DNA from: Macrolepiota albuminosa
Lineage: Eukaryota > Basidiomycota > Agaricomycetes > Agaricales > Agaricaceae
Assembly: GCA_027475525.1 (NCBI GenBank)
Contig: JAMWFC010000138.1
Location: forward strand, 41,847 to 105,846
Direction: 5' to 3'
DNA: 64,000 nt
Below the pieces are notes generated by a model. That model worked only from the letters and a program-made list of their open reading frames with translations, searched no databases and had not been told where the DNA came from. Each line of letters opens with the position of its first letter. Position 1 is the first letter of the stretch. Of this stretch, positions 19,827 to 31,300 are shown one piece after another. A program made the translations under genes and the position numbers.

Positions 19827-21089
19827 CTAGTTGGCAATGCTCCTGTACTGAGACAAGGTAGGGAATGAATGGTAGATCTGGTGCACAGAAGAGTGGAATG
19901 TATACCTCTCCTGTAGTGCAAGAAGAGCTGCATCAATGGTCACATTTGCAGACACAATATTACCCTCCTTGCATTGAACCTCAGCCTCCCTAAATGCTTC
20001 CTGTGCATGTTCAGCCAACTGAAGGGCCCGATCCCATCCACCAAAACTCAGTCTCTTCAAACACTCCTTCCCCATGTGTTCCTCTCGATTGTAATATGCT
20101 TTCAAGCCTGCAATATATGCACTCAGCATGACATCAAAGATTGTCTCACATACACAGCGAAGCTGGAGAATGAAAGGAAGTGAAATTTCAATGTCAGGTA
20201 GCCGCATACCATGCCGGAGGTCTGGGGGATCTCCTTGAAAGCAGCCACGTAGAAATGTTGGATTTGGCATCCTTTCGAACCTGAAAAATTCAAAGGACCA
20301 GCCATCGGAGAAAATGCAGTGTATAGGCAGAGAAAAATGATGAAAGCGGTTGCTGCCTGTACATCAGGGAGGTCAGGAGCAGAAAGGGTAACCATGAAAT
20401 GCTGGGGCTCACCATCACATTCAGTTATAACCTGAGCAATAGCCTCCAAACGTTTCGGGTCATTTCCCACAAGGAGCTTCATCTCAATGAAAAGGACCAC
20501 AACAGCACCGAAAGTTTTGAAGACGTGCTTGATGAGACCCTGTGTACCAATGTGACCAGCGAGTATAGTCTCTGGGGTATTCCTCAGTATGAAAGTGAAC
20601 TGTTTAACGAGGTGGTTGAGGACCTGTTGGTTGCAGTGAACATTGAGGGGAACAAGAGAATCAGCTTATTCATACCGGAGAGAAAAACCTCGATCTCGCC
20701 TCTTCTGTCCGATGAGTAGAAGGGTGGCCATATTGCATTAACATGACATCCATGTCCATCACAATCGACTTGAAAAGATTTGTGGGAATATGACAGCGGT
20801 GGATTTCAAAGGTTCCGATGTCGTCCAACTTATCCCAAGGTTGAAGTCCGACGCGAGGAGCGGCCTCATCATATGTGACTTCAACTCCCACACCATGTTC
20901 TATGTCAACCCGTTAGCGCACCAGATTCCAAGACGGAGAAGATAGGGACAGACTTGAGGAGTCGTCTTTCAATGGAACATCAAGATCGAACTGTTTAACG
21001 AGACGGCGTACAACCGCCATAGCGGCATCTGGTGTGTCAGGAGTTGTGTAGGTATCCGTAGAATCATGCCGTTGCCTCTTGGATGCCAT
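19827..21089 (-). CDS. PD-(D/E)XK-like protein of a mushroom-type family
   Basis: Four exons are inferred: 21089-20954, 20899-20676, 20623-20413, 20356-19827, with introns of 52-56 nt, giving 366 residues. The first intron (donor GTCTGT, branch CTAAC, acceptor ATAG) removes an in-frame TAA. The core reads ILAGHIGTQGLI, then FGAVVVLFIEMKLLVG, then IFSDGWSFEFFRFE. A strand ending in E-x-K, a helix, and a 'DG..FEFF' strand are typical of restriction-endonuclease-like folds, including Crinkler-type effectors. Before it lies a helical region with LQPWDKLDDIGTFEIHRC; after it a helix-rich tail (ISLPFILQLRCVCETIFDVM). The nuclease call is inference. There are no obvious neighbours in a pathway. Confidence 0.5.
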
Positions 21090-21265
21090 TGTAGTGGATG
21101 AAGTTGTACCTGAGATGAGGGAATATGCACGTGATCAGGGTGAAATACGTTTGGTCTCTAACCAGGTTCGTTTTATAAAATGATAGGTTAGAAAAGGTAT
21201 TACGAAGTACGCGGAAGCCTCAGCCTACGATGAAATTCAAGAACTCTATAAAGGGACTAGTCAAA

Positions 21266-21481
21266 TTAAAGGCTCATATTTTTTGTCGGATAACTTACAG
21301 ATGTCGTAAGGACAACAAAATCGATTTTGATACGGGCTCGTCGAGCTGTAGCTAGATCGACGCTGCCCTCGATGGACGCAACATCACTTGGACTGCTATC
21401 ACGATGTCTCTCACTGCCAAGGTAGAGCCTCTCGTCCTCTGCAACCAACATCAGTAATGTCCGGCTTCTCCATTGCAGCAC
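21266..21481 (-). pseudogene. Inverted first exon of an MFS transporter
   Basis: The - strand codes ATARRARIKIDFVVLTTS, matching the N-terminal tail and start of TM1 of the transporter at 43449-45743 (TARRVRTKIDLIVLSTIS). The rest of the same gene lies downstream on the + strand (from about 22128), so an inversion separated the first exon from the body. Confidence 0.6.
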
Positions 21482-22127
21482 GTGAGGGAAGGGTAGATTG
21501 TTGTATACCCGTGGTACTGATAGGTTTCACGCACAAGCAGTCGCACGCTTGGGGTCCTGGCAGAATAGGCACACAGAGGGTGGCCTGTAAACCCTCCCCG
21601 TGGTAATAGTAGTTTCCCTGAGAAGACAGGTAGGGTTCTGGAAATATCTCGCCAAGAACAGGTTTGACAACGCCGCAGCATCGGACCTCATGATCGTGTA
21701 CTGTCCAATTGTCTGGCTCGACGACGACCAGAAAGGAAAACTGCGGTTTGGGTTAACCCCGCAAAGGATTCTGGGCCAGACACCAACCATGAACCATCTT
21801 ACAACGGATCCAAGCCGCAAGGCATCAGGGGCCATTCACACCATTTGACACCTCCAGTGGACGCATACTACGAGTGATCCTGTTACCTCATAAGATAAGA
21901 GGCCGCGAATGTCGCAAGCAATACGGCTCATTGCTCTCCTGTATCACACGAGACATGAGTAGTCGATCTCAATAAAACCAGTTCATCTCTTATCACCTGA
22001 AGATCGTAATAGGGTAGATTAGGAGACAAGGAGTGCGGGGAATCCTCGCCAGACCGCCGGTTGATGCAAGTATGCAGTTGATGGTGTCGTGCTCTGATTC
22101 TGATGATCATTCGCTCAATTATAGGGA
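21482..22127. other. Spacer between two parts of the broken transporter
   Basis: No gene seen. Several overlapping ORFs of 60-100 codons occur on both strands, none with a recognisable domain. Confidence 0.5.
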
Positions 22128-23450
22128 ACGCTGCAAAGGCGGGGCTTTTAAGAGATCTCCATACGAATTTTTCATCGTCCCGAGCGTCTTCTTCAGTGGG
22201 TCAGCTTCGGACGTGATCAAAAGTTACGATCGCTGATATTCAACCCCACCCCAGTACCATACCTACCCGTGGAGATACCATCCAACTTGTTGTTGAAGAG
22301 GATTGGTGCCCATATATTTATACTTAGCCTTGTGGTCGCGTGGGGTCTAGCGGTGACACATGGATTAATCGTTTTCCGTCTATTCCTGGGGTTGACGAAG
22401 GTATGGCTTGTTTTTCTTAGTGCTGCCATAGCTTATTTCCACTTCATTTCAGCATTTCAAGGCCTTTGATTCCGGCTCTTGTATCATACCTGTCGGAGTT
22501 TTACAAGCGCCACGACTTGCAAAAACGGATAACTGTGTTGTTCAGTGCCACAAGCCTTGCAGGCGCATTCTCTGGGCTTTCAGCCTACGCTGTCGTTCAT
22601 CTCGATGGTAAAAGTGGCAAACCGGACTGGAGGTGCGTTCGTCGTCACTTCGCCTCAGCCCTGCTGATTCTTGCAACAAAGTTGGATCTTCTTCTTAGTT
22701 CGAGTTCGTCGCCGGAGATTTTAGATAAATTTAACCCTGAATCGATTGATATATGCAGGAAGGCATCATAGTTGGAGTCGCTTCCTGCTTTTGGGTAACG
22801 AAAGATATTCCGAGTGCCACCTTCATGATAGAGAGAGAAAAGTCTGCGTATATACGTGCACTCCAAGAAGACACAGCTCTCGACACAGCGGACGATAAAA
22901 CTGGTTCTCAAGCGTGTGGTCAGCTTTCACAGCGCCTCACGTTGAATGTGTGATACTACGTCATACTGCTGTACTATCACCTGCATCTCCCAGGCTATTC
23001 TTCTAAGGTTTTGTCACGTTGTGAATCGCCGATAGAGGCCGTAGATTTAGCCTCGGGAAGTCTAGGTTACTCGCCCACCAAAACTCAGCTTTACCTCATT
23101 CGCTTCCGCGTTTGTTTGTGTGTCGTTCATCGCGTTGCTAGTGGATTCAGATCTTGAACCCAGAATTTATGTAACACAATGAGCCTTGCAGCCGCCTATT
23201 TCAGCGGCAAATACCATTGCCGAGGGCTAACTGCGATTGGTTCAAGTTTCATAACTCTTGCAGGTTCCATCATGATGTACTGTTCGTATACATCATTGAC
23301 GCCAGGAACATGACATTGACTCAAAACTTCATAGACGGCACAGATGTCCATGTGAGGTATGGTTCGCTATTCGCCCAAGCGATTGGTATTTCCATCACTA
23401 TTCCGTGCTTGGTTACGTGGATCCCGAAGTAGGATTGTTGCACTTTTGGT
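22128..23450 (+). pseudogene. Broken MFS transporter (allantoate permease / ACS-type), body
   Basis: Fragments in order match an anion:cation symporter of the Dal5 group: NAAKAGLLRDL (22128), EIPSNLLLKRIGAHIFILSL (22272), YLSEFYKRHDLQKRITVLFS then GAFSGLSAY (22480-22590), KPDWR, EGIIVGVASCFWVTKDIPSA (22755), GSLGYSPTKTQLY (about 23057-23093), YGSLFAQAIGISI and LVTWIPK (23359-23430). Frame changes, lost exons and stops occur between them. Its paralogue at 43449-45743 shares intron positions, for example before W-I-F-F-L. It would have imported small organic anions; it cannot now. Confidence 0.7.
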
Positions 23451-24404
23451 TCTTGTTCAATTCACGAGCTCTTCCGATACAGTAATGTTTATCCTCATTG
23501 CCGACGGCGCTGCGGCTATCACCCTTTGTAACATTCACAATGTCCTCATACGCCTGTCAGATTGTGCTCACCACATCTGAGTTTTAGCATCCATCAACAG
23601 CAGCTCCAGAGGAATACTGGTGACGTAGCTGTACCTCGATGGCCCTCACTTCCACCAAACGACGAAAGTCAATATCAGCTGCACTGTCGGTGAGAATATA
23701 ATTGTTCTCCACTCTGACGCAACGACTCTAAGCTGAAAAGAGCTGTAGCCAAAACACTTGGATAAGTACTTCAATTTCATAACACCTAGTACTCATCGTG
23801 GACATCTCCCTAGGACTAGGCTATCTTTATTATAAGAACTTGCAGAGTCGAAAGAGCGCAGTTTACATAACGACACTCCGGATGATGATGTTGAAGAGAA
23901 ATTGAGGCTAGGTGACAGACATCGAGACCTCATATATACCTTATGATTGGTGTGGTTCATGCATAAACTAACGAGTCCGTTATGACCTTGTATTGCATGG
24001 ATGTTTTCAATTGCAATCAACCAGTTGATAAGATAGAGCGTGTTGAGACCAACAGTCCAGTCAGCTTATGTAAGCACCAGACGAGAAACAAGCTTTGTGC
24101 CTGTGCCACACAACATATCTTGGTAAGCTTTGTAGAGCTTTGGCGCTTTGTTTCTCTGAAACACTTTTGTATGGCAACGTTGCCACTCAGCGAACGTTGC
24201 GTATAAAAGAGAGAAAAATTTGGAACCATCTCCCTCAGATCTCTAACACGAGTCTGAGGTGAGAATGATATCTTTCCAATTTTTTGCGTGTTGTGACTCA
24301 TGTATTGTCTATGTCGTAGCTAACTTGAACGCTACACAGGTATTTCCAATATAGATCTCTAACATGAGTCTAAGCTAACGCTACATAGCCTTATCTTTGA
24401 AAGA
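23451..24404. other. No gene seen
   Basis: No open frame with recognisable content. A short direct repeat AGATCTCTAACA[C/T]GAGTCT occurs near 24237 and 24353. Confidence 0.5.
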
Positions 24405-24914
24405 ATGTCAGGTAGATGGAGGGTATGGACACGTAATTTTGCATCCCTGAGCCAGCATCGCTTCAACACCATGATGATGTATAAGGAGAACAAAACCGAG
24501 GAGTTCATACAAGCCAAATTTGGGAATGAGCATTACAAATGGATTCGCAAACGAGCTCGAGGGCTTGATCGTCTTCATCGGGAGGGGACACGCCGAGCTG
24601 AGTGGATAAAGGCTGGGGTTCAAGAAGCAGAGAAGCGCCGGATGGAGGAGGCAGCAAAAAAGGGAAGGAGGGATGAGATGGATAGACAACTTGATGCAAC
24701 GGAACTGGTCCTAGATGTCACCAAAGTTGACATGCTGAAGGCAGGCGACGTGATCTTTCAAATCAACAAGCACCGATCTATAGGTGAAGATCATCTTATA
24801 CCACCGAAAACGCCTGTTTGGAACCTCCACGCTGGGCCAAGGAAGGACTTGTTGAAGCAAGTTATTTCACGGCACCTTAATCGCCATTCCATGGACAGTT
24901 CAGCGATGGATTAG
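24405..24914 (+). CDS. Orphan ORF, charged helical protein
   Basis: 169 residues, ATG 24405, stop 24912-24914. Not recognised. The middle (residues about 45-105) is a long charged helix rich in Arg, Lys, Glu (RARGLDRLHREGTRRAEW). Then follows a segment with MLKAGDVIFQINKHRSIGED and a basic tail. No signal peptide or TM. The 'lone charged helix plus short basic tail' could be the 3' part of a larger transposon-encoded protein, but no transposase motif is visible. Upstream 400 bp hold no exon I can join. Confidence 0.35.
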   Translation: MSGRWRVWTRNFASLSQHRFNTMMMYKENKTEEFIQAKFGNEHYKWIRKRARGLDRLHREGTRRAEWIKAGVQEAEKRRMEEAAKKGRRDEMDRQLDATELVLDVTKVDMLKAGDVIFQINKHRSIGEDHLIPPKTPVWNLHAGPRKDLLKQVISRHLNRHSMDSSAMD

Positions 24915-26820
24915 ATCGACTGAAATCTCCCCCCTCGATCTCACCATATAATCAACTATTTTGCACCGATCAAGTAAAGTTGCATGTTTCCTACCGATAA
25001 TACATCGTTCGTTTTCTTCTTGACTCCTTGTGTTGAGACTAACTGCCGTTGCAATGGTTGGACCATGGCTCAGCGAGGGTTGCTTGCGTAAGAAACTTCT
25101 CACTTGCCGACCTCCATTCGCAGGCTCAATGATGGACCACCCTCAGTTTCTGAGAGGGAGACGAGAAAGGAGGCAACTGTTTGAACGAGACGTATTGCTC
25201 CGACACCTCTCAAATCGCTCAACACGTCAACATCATCCTCATCCGAGCCGCTTTTTCGGGGTGTTGTCGCGGTACCGATCGCCGAACATGAAGCCCGCCA
25301 TATGTCCCAGCCGGCGTCATCCAAAGTGTTTGACTTCAGGCCATACTCGATCTCCTATTCGCGCCAGGCATTAATCCGAGCTGGTTAGGAAGCTCAGGCA
25401 TTGATGTCCAACGCACGTTCTTCCGCAGGGATTCCAACCAGCCCAAATGCAGCCGCCACACCCTTCCAGCACTTGGACTATATCTTACCTTCCGTGAAAA
25501 GCATTTGCATTTGAAAAATCATGGTGAAGTGCAGCGGAATAGCTAATTGCGCAACCCTGCACGACAACTGTTTAGCCTAATATGCCCCAGAGTAAGGAGG
25601 GCTGACGCTTTTATGGAAGACCAGTGTATGTATGATCCGTGGGTTTTCCCTGTTCCTAGGGGCCTCTGATGCACACTCTTTCGTAATGTTAAAAAGAATG
25701 CCAAGCTTGTGCGCAAGCTTCATAGGGTTGGGCGTGGGCACGAACCCAATAAGCACGTAAGGAATAACGTCAATCGAGTCATAACATCCGCCTAGGCATC
25801 TAAGTACGACGTGGTGCGTTATGGGTTTAGCATAGAAATAATGAGATGAAGGAAAGGCTGACAGTAAAAAAGCGTTGTTCAGAATCTCGTGTTTTGAAAG
25901 GCCATCTGATTCGTGGAAAGGCAGTTCTGGCAGCGGGTACTTTTCCATCTACTCGATCCCATACGTCTGCCGTCAGGATGAGACAACACGCTCTTACTAG
26001 GCATGGTCCCTGGGACAACATTGCCTTCGTTCAATCACAGCCCAAACCAGGTTTTGCAGGAAGCTTTCGATTGAACATTGCGAATAGTTTCTCCTTCTGG
26101 AGGAGAGTGGATGTAATGCTATTGGGGGAAATACTGTTCGAAAACATCGACTCGTCGGGTAAGTCAAGTGAGTCAGTGAGAGTGGACGTGCAGCGGAGAT
26201 ACACATGTGTGGTGTCCTCCGTGTTGGAAACGTTCGCCTGGAGACGTGATATCATGTTATCGAGTACCTGAAACGAGCGCCAGGCGAGGGTCTTCACGCA
26301 AGTTACTAGCATCTCCAACGCAAGAGTGGTCGGTTGGTTGTCTCTGTAATGGATCAGAAATCGTCCTTGGGGAAAGACGGACTTGGAACAGCGTGCTCAT
26401 TCCTCTCGATGCCAGAAGCACCGAAGACAAGTGCGCGTCTTAGAATAACGGCCATAGTTGAACGGCATCGCAAAAAAATGAACTACGAGTCAACGAGACG
26501 CAATTCACGCTGACAAATCGGTCATCATTGTTCCAGAACATTGCAGTCTGCGATACCAGCAAGCACCACGCAGACTCATACCAGATAGTGGTATCAGAAC
26601 TAGATAGTATGTGAGAAGCGCTGGCAACTCAGGCCTTCGTGGCCTCAAGAGCAGGGGGAAACAAAACGACTGAATGCAGTGTGGAGCCTGCCAGCTGCTA
26701 CCCAGCATGACTGTGACCATGGAAGGGGCTATGGTGATCGTATCCTTCTGACGCAGACCCTCGTCCTGAGTTAAATAAACCGACTGGCTCAAATTGAATG
26801 TTGTCGAAAGCGGAGTTTGA
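24915..26820. other. No firm gene; open frames on - strand
   Basis: Two - strand frames (26318-26031 and 25948-25577) are open for 95-123 codons and could be exons of an unknown gene, but I find neither a domain nor consistent splice joints. A + strand frame at 25030-25374 is Arg-rich and probably chance. Confidence 0.35.
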
Positions 26821-27010
26821 TGTCGGAAAATCCCGAATAACGCTTGATAAACTGTTCACATATGGGGTTTTTGGTGTGTGGGATGCATTTTTCGAACATA
26901 TAAATACGATTTACTTGAATACATAGTATCAAAAACGCAACCCACACATCAAAAAATCCATAAACAATTTATCAAGCGTTTACTTAAACGTTATACGGGG
27001 TTTTCCGACA
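26821..27010. mobile_element. MITE-like element with long inverted repeats
   Basis: It starts TGTCGGAAAATCCCG and ends CGGGGTTTTCCGACA. The arms match over about 75-85 bp with a few mismatches and one 12-nt insertion in the right arm (CTTGATAAAcTGTT on the left, CTTGATAAAtTGTT on the right). The central 30 bp are AT-rich. Total length is 190 bp with no coding capacity. Flanks (...GTTTGA and CATTGTG...) show no clear target duplication, so the superfamily is open. Confidence 0.65.
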
Positions 27011-27572
27011 CATTGTGCCCAGCTGATGCACGTGCACACTCAATATCAAAGCCGACTCAAACGGGGATAGAGGCTGGGGGATCCTATCTGAAACAGGGGG
27101 TGCAGGAGGTAAGGGCAGGACCCCTAATTTCTATCAAAGGGGGGCCCGCACCAAGGTGCTCTGTGTGCTTCCACGGTCGGTTGCAACAATTTGCACTGGT
27201 CAGATAAGTTAGTATGATTAATTCGCAGTTTTACATAACTCTACATTGTGGAGGTGATAGCCAGAAAAGTGGGAGGATCATCGAGAGGAAAGATGCATTG
27301 ATATTATAATGCGAAAAACGCAATCGTTGGGTACTCAACCAGATGATTCTCAGTCCATTTCACCGTAAGCAGCGTGCTGTTTGTGCGTACCAGGGCAGGC
27401 TATCCTTTCTTTGTTCAATCGCACCCCGAGAACCGAAAAAGAATGACCAGATCCCGATACGATGTAGGCACGGCAATAGGGAAGCGACGCGCCCAGCCAT
27501 CCCAAACCAGAAAATGTTTGCAACAAAGGTTCCACGTGCCAAGGTGGGCCTCCTATGTGATTCCGACATGCG
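27011..27572. other. Spacer, no gene seen
   Basis: Short chance ORFs in all frames. It lies downstream of the Zn2Cys6 gene and right of the MITE-like element. Confidence 0.5.
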
Positions 27573-28302
27573 TTATGAGTTTGGGTGACCTTGTCCATTA
27601 TAAAACCCGTACGTATCCGCGGGTGCGTGTGTAAAATGCAGGTTTTGCGGCATCGGTGAGTAATGGGTAGTTGGTGAGGAGGAGGCGTCGACGGCTTCCA
27701 CTGAGTTCATGAGATCTGAGAGGCTCTGGGTATCTACGTCGAGATCGTTCAAGTCCTCCGGGAAACTCGTGTTGGCGACAGAGAACACCGAGAACGCTTG
27801 CTCTCCTTGGCCATAGGTGCTGAGCGACCCCGCGTTGTGACCCTGAGATTCTGTTGAATTCTTTGGTTCAGTGACCAAGCAAGGGGGTTGAGATGGGTCG
27901 TGTAAACGCACCATAAAAGATCCGTTGGCGATTTAATACAACAGCTGTCTGCAGCTGCTTCTTGTAGTTTTGCAGTGTCTGCGGGTCCTGAACGCCGAGC
28001 CATGCAAACAAACCATCGTCAGTCCAAAGGCGCCAAGAAAAAGCAATGGAGTATATTGACTTTGGTCCAGGAAGGAAGGGGTTGACCATATCCCCAACAT
28101 TCGACTCCGAGCCTCCTGCACAGGCTGCAGGCGCCTTCGGCATCGAGGTCGACAGGGCATTTCTGTCGATTGGATCGGGGTAAGCTTTTGGGAGTTGGGG
28201 CATATAATGATATGCTCAGACCTTCCTACGGATACGGCATGTGGCACAGCCGACCGGTTTGTATGGTGATGCAGAGGCAGTGGGGAGCTGGACAGTGTTC
28301 AT
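27573..28302 (-). CDS. Short Zn(2)Cys(6) binuclear-cluster protein
   Basis: Four exons are inferred: 28302-28222, 28162-28061, 27987-27912, 27850-27573, total 178 residues. The first two join into CATCRIRRKKC and CSLCRRLGVEC, a canonical CX2CX6CX9CX2CX6C cluster (residues 19-46) that holds two zinc ions and binds DNA, followed by WGYGQPLPSWTK. The rest is Ser/Thr/Asp-rich with no fungal transcription-factor middle domain, so it is much shorter than the usual 500-700 residues. It may be a short regulator, a truncated gene, or its later exons may be lost in the 562 bp before the MITE-like element. Introns are 58-73 nt. Confidence 0.7.
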
Positions 28303-31300
28303 ACAGCAAGAGGAGACAGCCCATTTGAGGCTTATGCTTTATATCCTGCACAAGTGAATACAGCACTCAGAGCCTTTAAGACTAAATTGGACCAGCATCT
28401 TGGATTAACAAATGAAGTGACCTTCTATAGGTAGCTTAAGTGTGACATCGTGAACCTTCAAATGAGCAAGAGACTGTGAGTAGCCGGGAGAATCTCGGTT
28501 TGGCGGAAATGGTAATGGTGACTCGTTATGGAAATATGGATCAAGTAGGGTCTCAAAAGAATGCAGAAGTTCCAAGTTAACAATCCCCGGGGCGAGTTTC
28601 AAGAACTAGAGGCGGGCGAAGCTATCTCTCGGTGATGCATGTCGATCATTAGGAGCACAGCGTACGGGTGAAAGGGTGGCGTGAGATGGCAAAGGTGCCA
28701 TCATCCGATGAAACAAATGCCACTAGTACTAGTGTGGCCACACAGCCTTACAATCATGCTTCTGATTTCGGGGAGCCACACAAACTCACGCTTGTCAGAC
28801 GGTCAAGAAGCATTCCTCCCTGCATCGAAGCACGGATGTCACCGAGACTCGCACACCCAACACTGATGGGACAAAAAGCAGCCATCCAGTTCCAAAGCCT
28901 TGTCGTTAAGCCTAAGGGCTTAGCGCGATCGATCAGCGGCATCTTGTGAGCCCAGGTCTACGGCATTGTCCAGGGTTCCCTTCAGGCTGAGCAAAGGAAG
29001 TAGCTGGCGATTCGACAGTTCCGCCGTGCACGAGCCATTATCCGTCCCAATGAACATCCAATCCACTATGACTAAAATGGGACTACATGGAAAATTTTTT
29101 GGGATGGACTGAAACCACGAGACGAATTTATTATTGCATCTTATCTGTCGTGCCTGAATTGCAGTGGGATGTTTTGTGTCCATTTGATTTTAAAGTTATG
29201 TAAATTTTCCTAAGCTGAGTGGAAAGTATGACTACGAGGAAAGCGTGCGACATCCTAGGCAATGAGCGGCCTTTCCCCAATCATGCGGGCAGCTGTCACA
29301 AGGCCCTTTGTGATTTGTCTCTGAATTCTGCGTACGATCAAGGACAAGCGCCAAAATTGCAGCAGGGCTGATTGCGTCTACCAGGTCCAAGATGTTCAAA
29401 GTATGATTCTTCGCCCTGAACATAAATCGCTGAGCCAAAAACCTTTTCGTTGAACGAACATGATTCGGAAGTCCCCTTCCGCGCTTTTGGCTGAATTGAA
29501 CGATGTTCCAGTGGCAATACTTCTGGATGAATCTGTAGCCACCTGAACGTCTCCTGACTCGATGCGGCTCCCTTGTATTGGAGGCCTACCGCTTGGGCGG
29601 TGCCCAGTAGGAACTAAAGCAATTTGCGGCGTATTCCTCGGCTTCAGCCGGGTATCTCTGCGTCAGATAGTGATTTTTACCTGGTGTTAACATATTGTGG
29701 ATAGGCTCAATGCGGGCAAAGGCACCTACCTACCTCCACTTTCCGCAGTACCATTCATAACAGGTAAAAAGGCGTGGCTTGGGAAACTCGGGTGACGTGC
29801 CAAAGTTATGGAACTGGCGATTACATATGAATCGCTTCTTGTTCGGTGATTCCTGGCATTCAAGTAGATACGTCTGACGAAACTCTCCTGTGCGGTTGCG
29901 ATTTATCATCTTCCTTTGTAATCGCGAGTCTCTTGCATAACTCCAGGCGGGCATAATTCTAGGTACCCTCCTCTTTCTACCAAATGAAGTTGTGTTCGTC
30001 ACTCGAACATGGCTTCTGGGTGCGTGTATACTTGCTGGTGATTTGCCATACTGTATGGCTTGATCGACGGGAATGCATGTTGCGGTAAATACCAAGTATA
30101 GCACAGTTGGTATTGGCAACTCCGCGCTCTCCTCCCATTCTAATGCGTCGGTTGTGTTATCTCATGACCTGGTTGCGACCCATTTGGCTGGCTCACTTCT
30201 GCTGATGGTTTCCTATCGGGAATACCACTTGGACTTACTCTGATCCAAGGGAAACGAGGTGGTACACGGCGTACCGCGTTGGATACAGTTTAGGCCAAAG
30301 ATTAATGACTCGTACGTTCTTCAAGTGAAAAGCTCTCAAGAGGAGCAGTCTTCAGCGCCCTGCTAACGGTGCCTTCGCTTCTCGAACAGGAACGTTGGTT
30401 CGGATTTGGTGCGTGGGCAACTCATGCCCACTGCAAGAAAAAACCTGATCGAATAGCTTGAGATTCATTTCCTATCTTGCTCTTGGTACAGCAAGGGCCT
30501 TGGGTATCGATCATCCATTGAACAGAACCTGAGTTTTAATGTTGTGACTTACATATGTAGTAAGGCACCAAGTTTTTCATTTCGTTCATAATGGCGACAT
30601 GGTCTTTGATTGGCTCCGCGTGGCCGAACCTGTTGTCTTTTCCAATCAGAACGTCTCGATCGGGACCCTGAGCATAAAGTTAATAATACGATGTTACTTC
30701 TGCTGCGGAAGGACTAGATTCGAGATCAGCGTCATGCGGAAGGCAATGTGATGCTTGATACCGACATTTTGGTGCCCGTTTCTGCTGGAAGTCCGTTCAT
30801 AGAAGTCGCCTGGAAAGATGTATGATCGATGGTTTCCAGGACCATCGCACAGAAACGGGAGAAAGGGAAGGACTTTATTGAATAACATGGACATTTTGCA
30901 CCGGTGCACATCGTCCACGCCCTAAAATAACCTGTGTCCCTTAAAACACAGTGTCTTTGTTCCCTATTCTTTGAGCTGTGGATTGTAGGGCAGGGGTTCT
31001 TTGGCCAGTTGGGCGTACGCGTCCGGGATCCCCTCGTCTCATTACCCCCGGGCCACTTGAAGGGGCTCGAAATGGTCAGAATCGGACACTGAAATGCTCG
31101 ATTCGCTGATGATCTATCGAATTTGTAAGCGATTTACATAGGGTCGCCGATGCTGTCCTCAATGTTGCGATCTTTTTGGCCGCCTTCAACACTAGGCTGA
31201 ACCAATAAGGCAGAATCTAGGAAGGAAGGGCAGCACTTGTGGGCATTAGGCTATTTCGGGTAATAATAACCTTGAAACAAATTGGTTGGAGTTCCCTGTA

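Noticed and set aside
24237..24373. Target duplication around a short insertion (AGATCTCTAACA repeats)
   Set aside because: The copies are imperfect and no element ends lie between them.
29730..30119. Secreted small protein on the - strand
   Set aside because: Only a weak hydrophobic start, few cysteines, no introns or homologous motif; kept as a note in the spacer entry.
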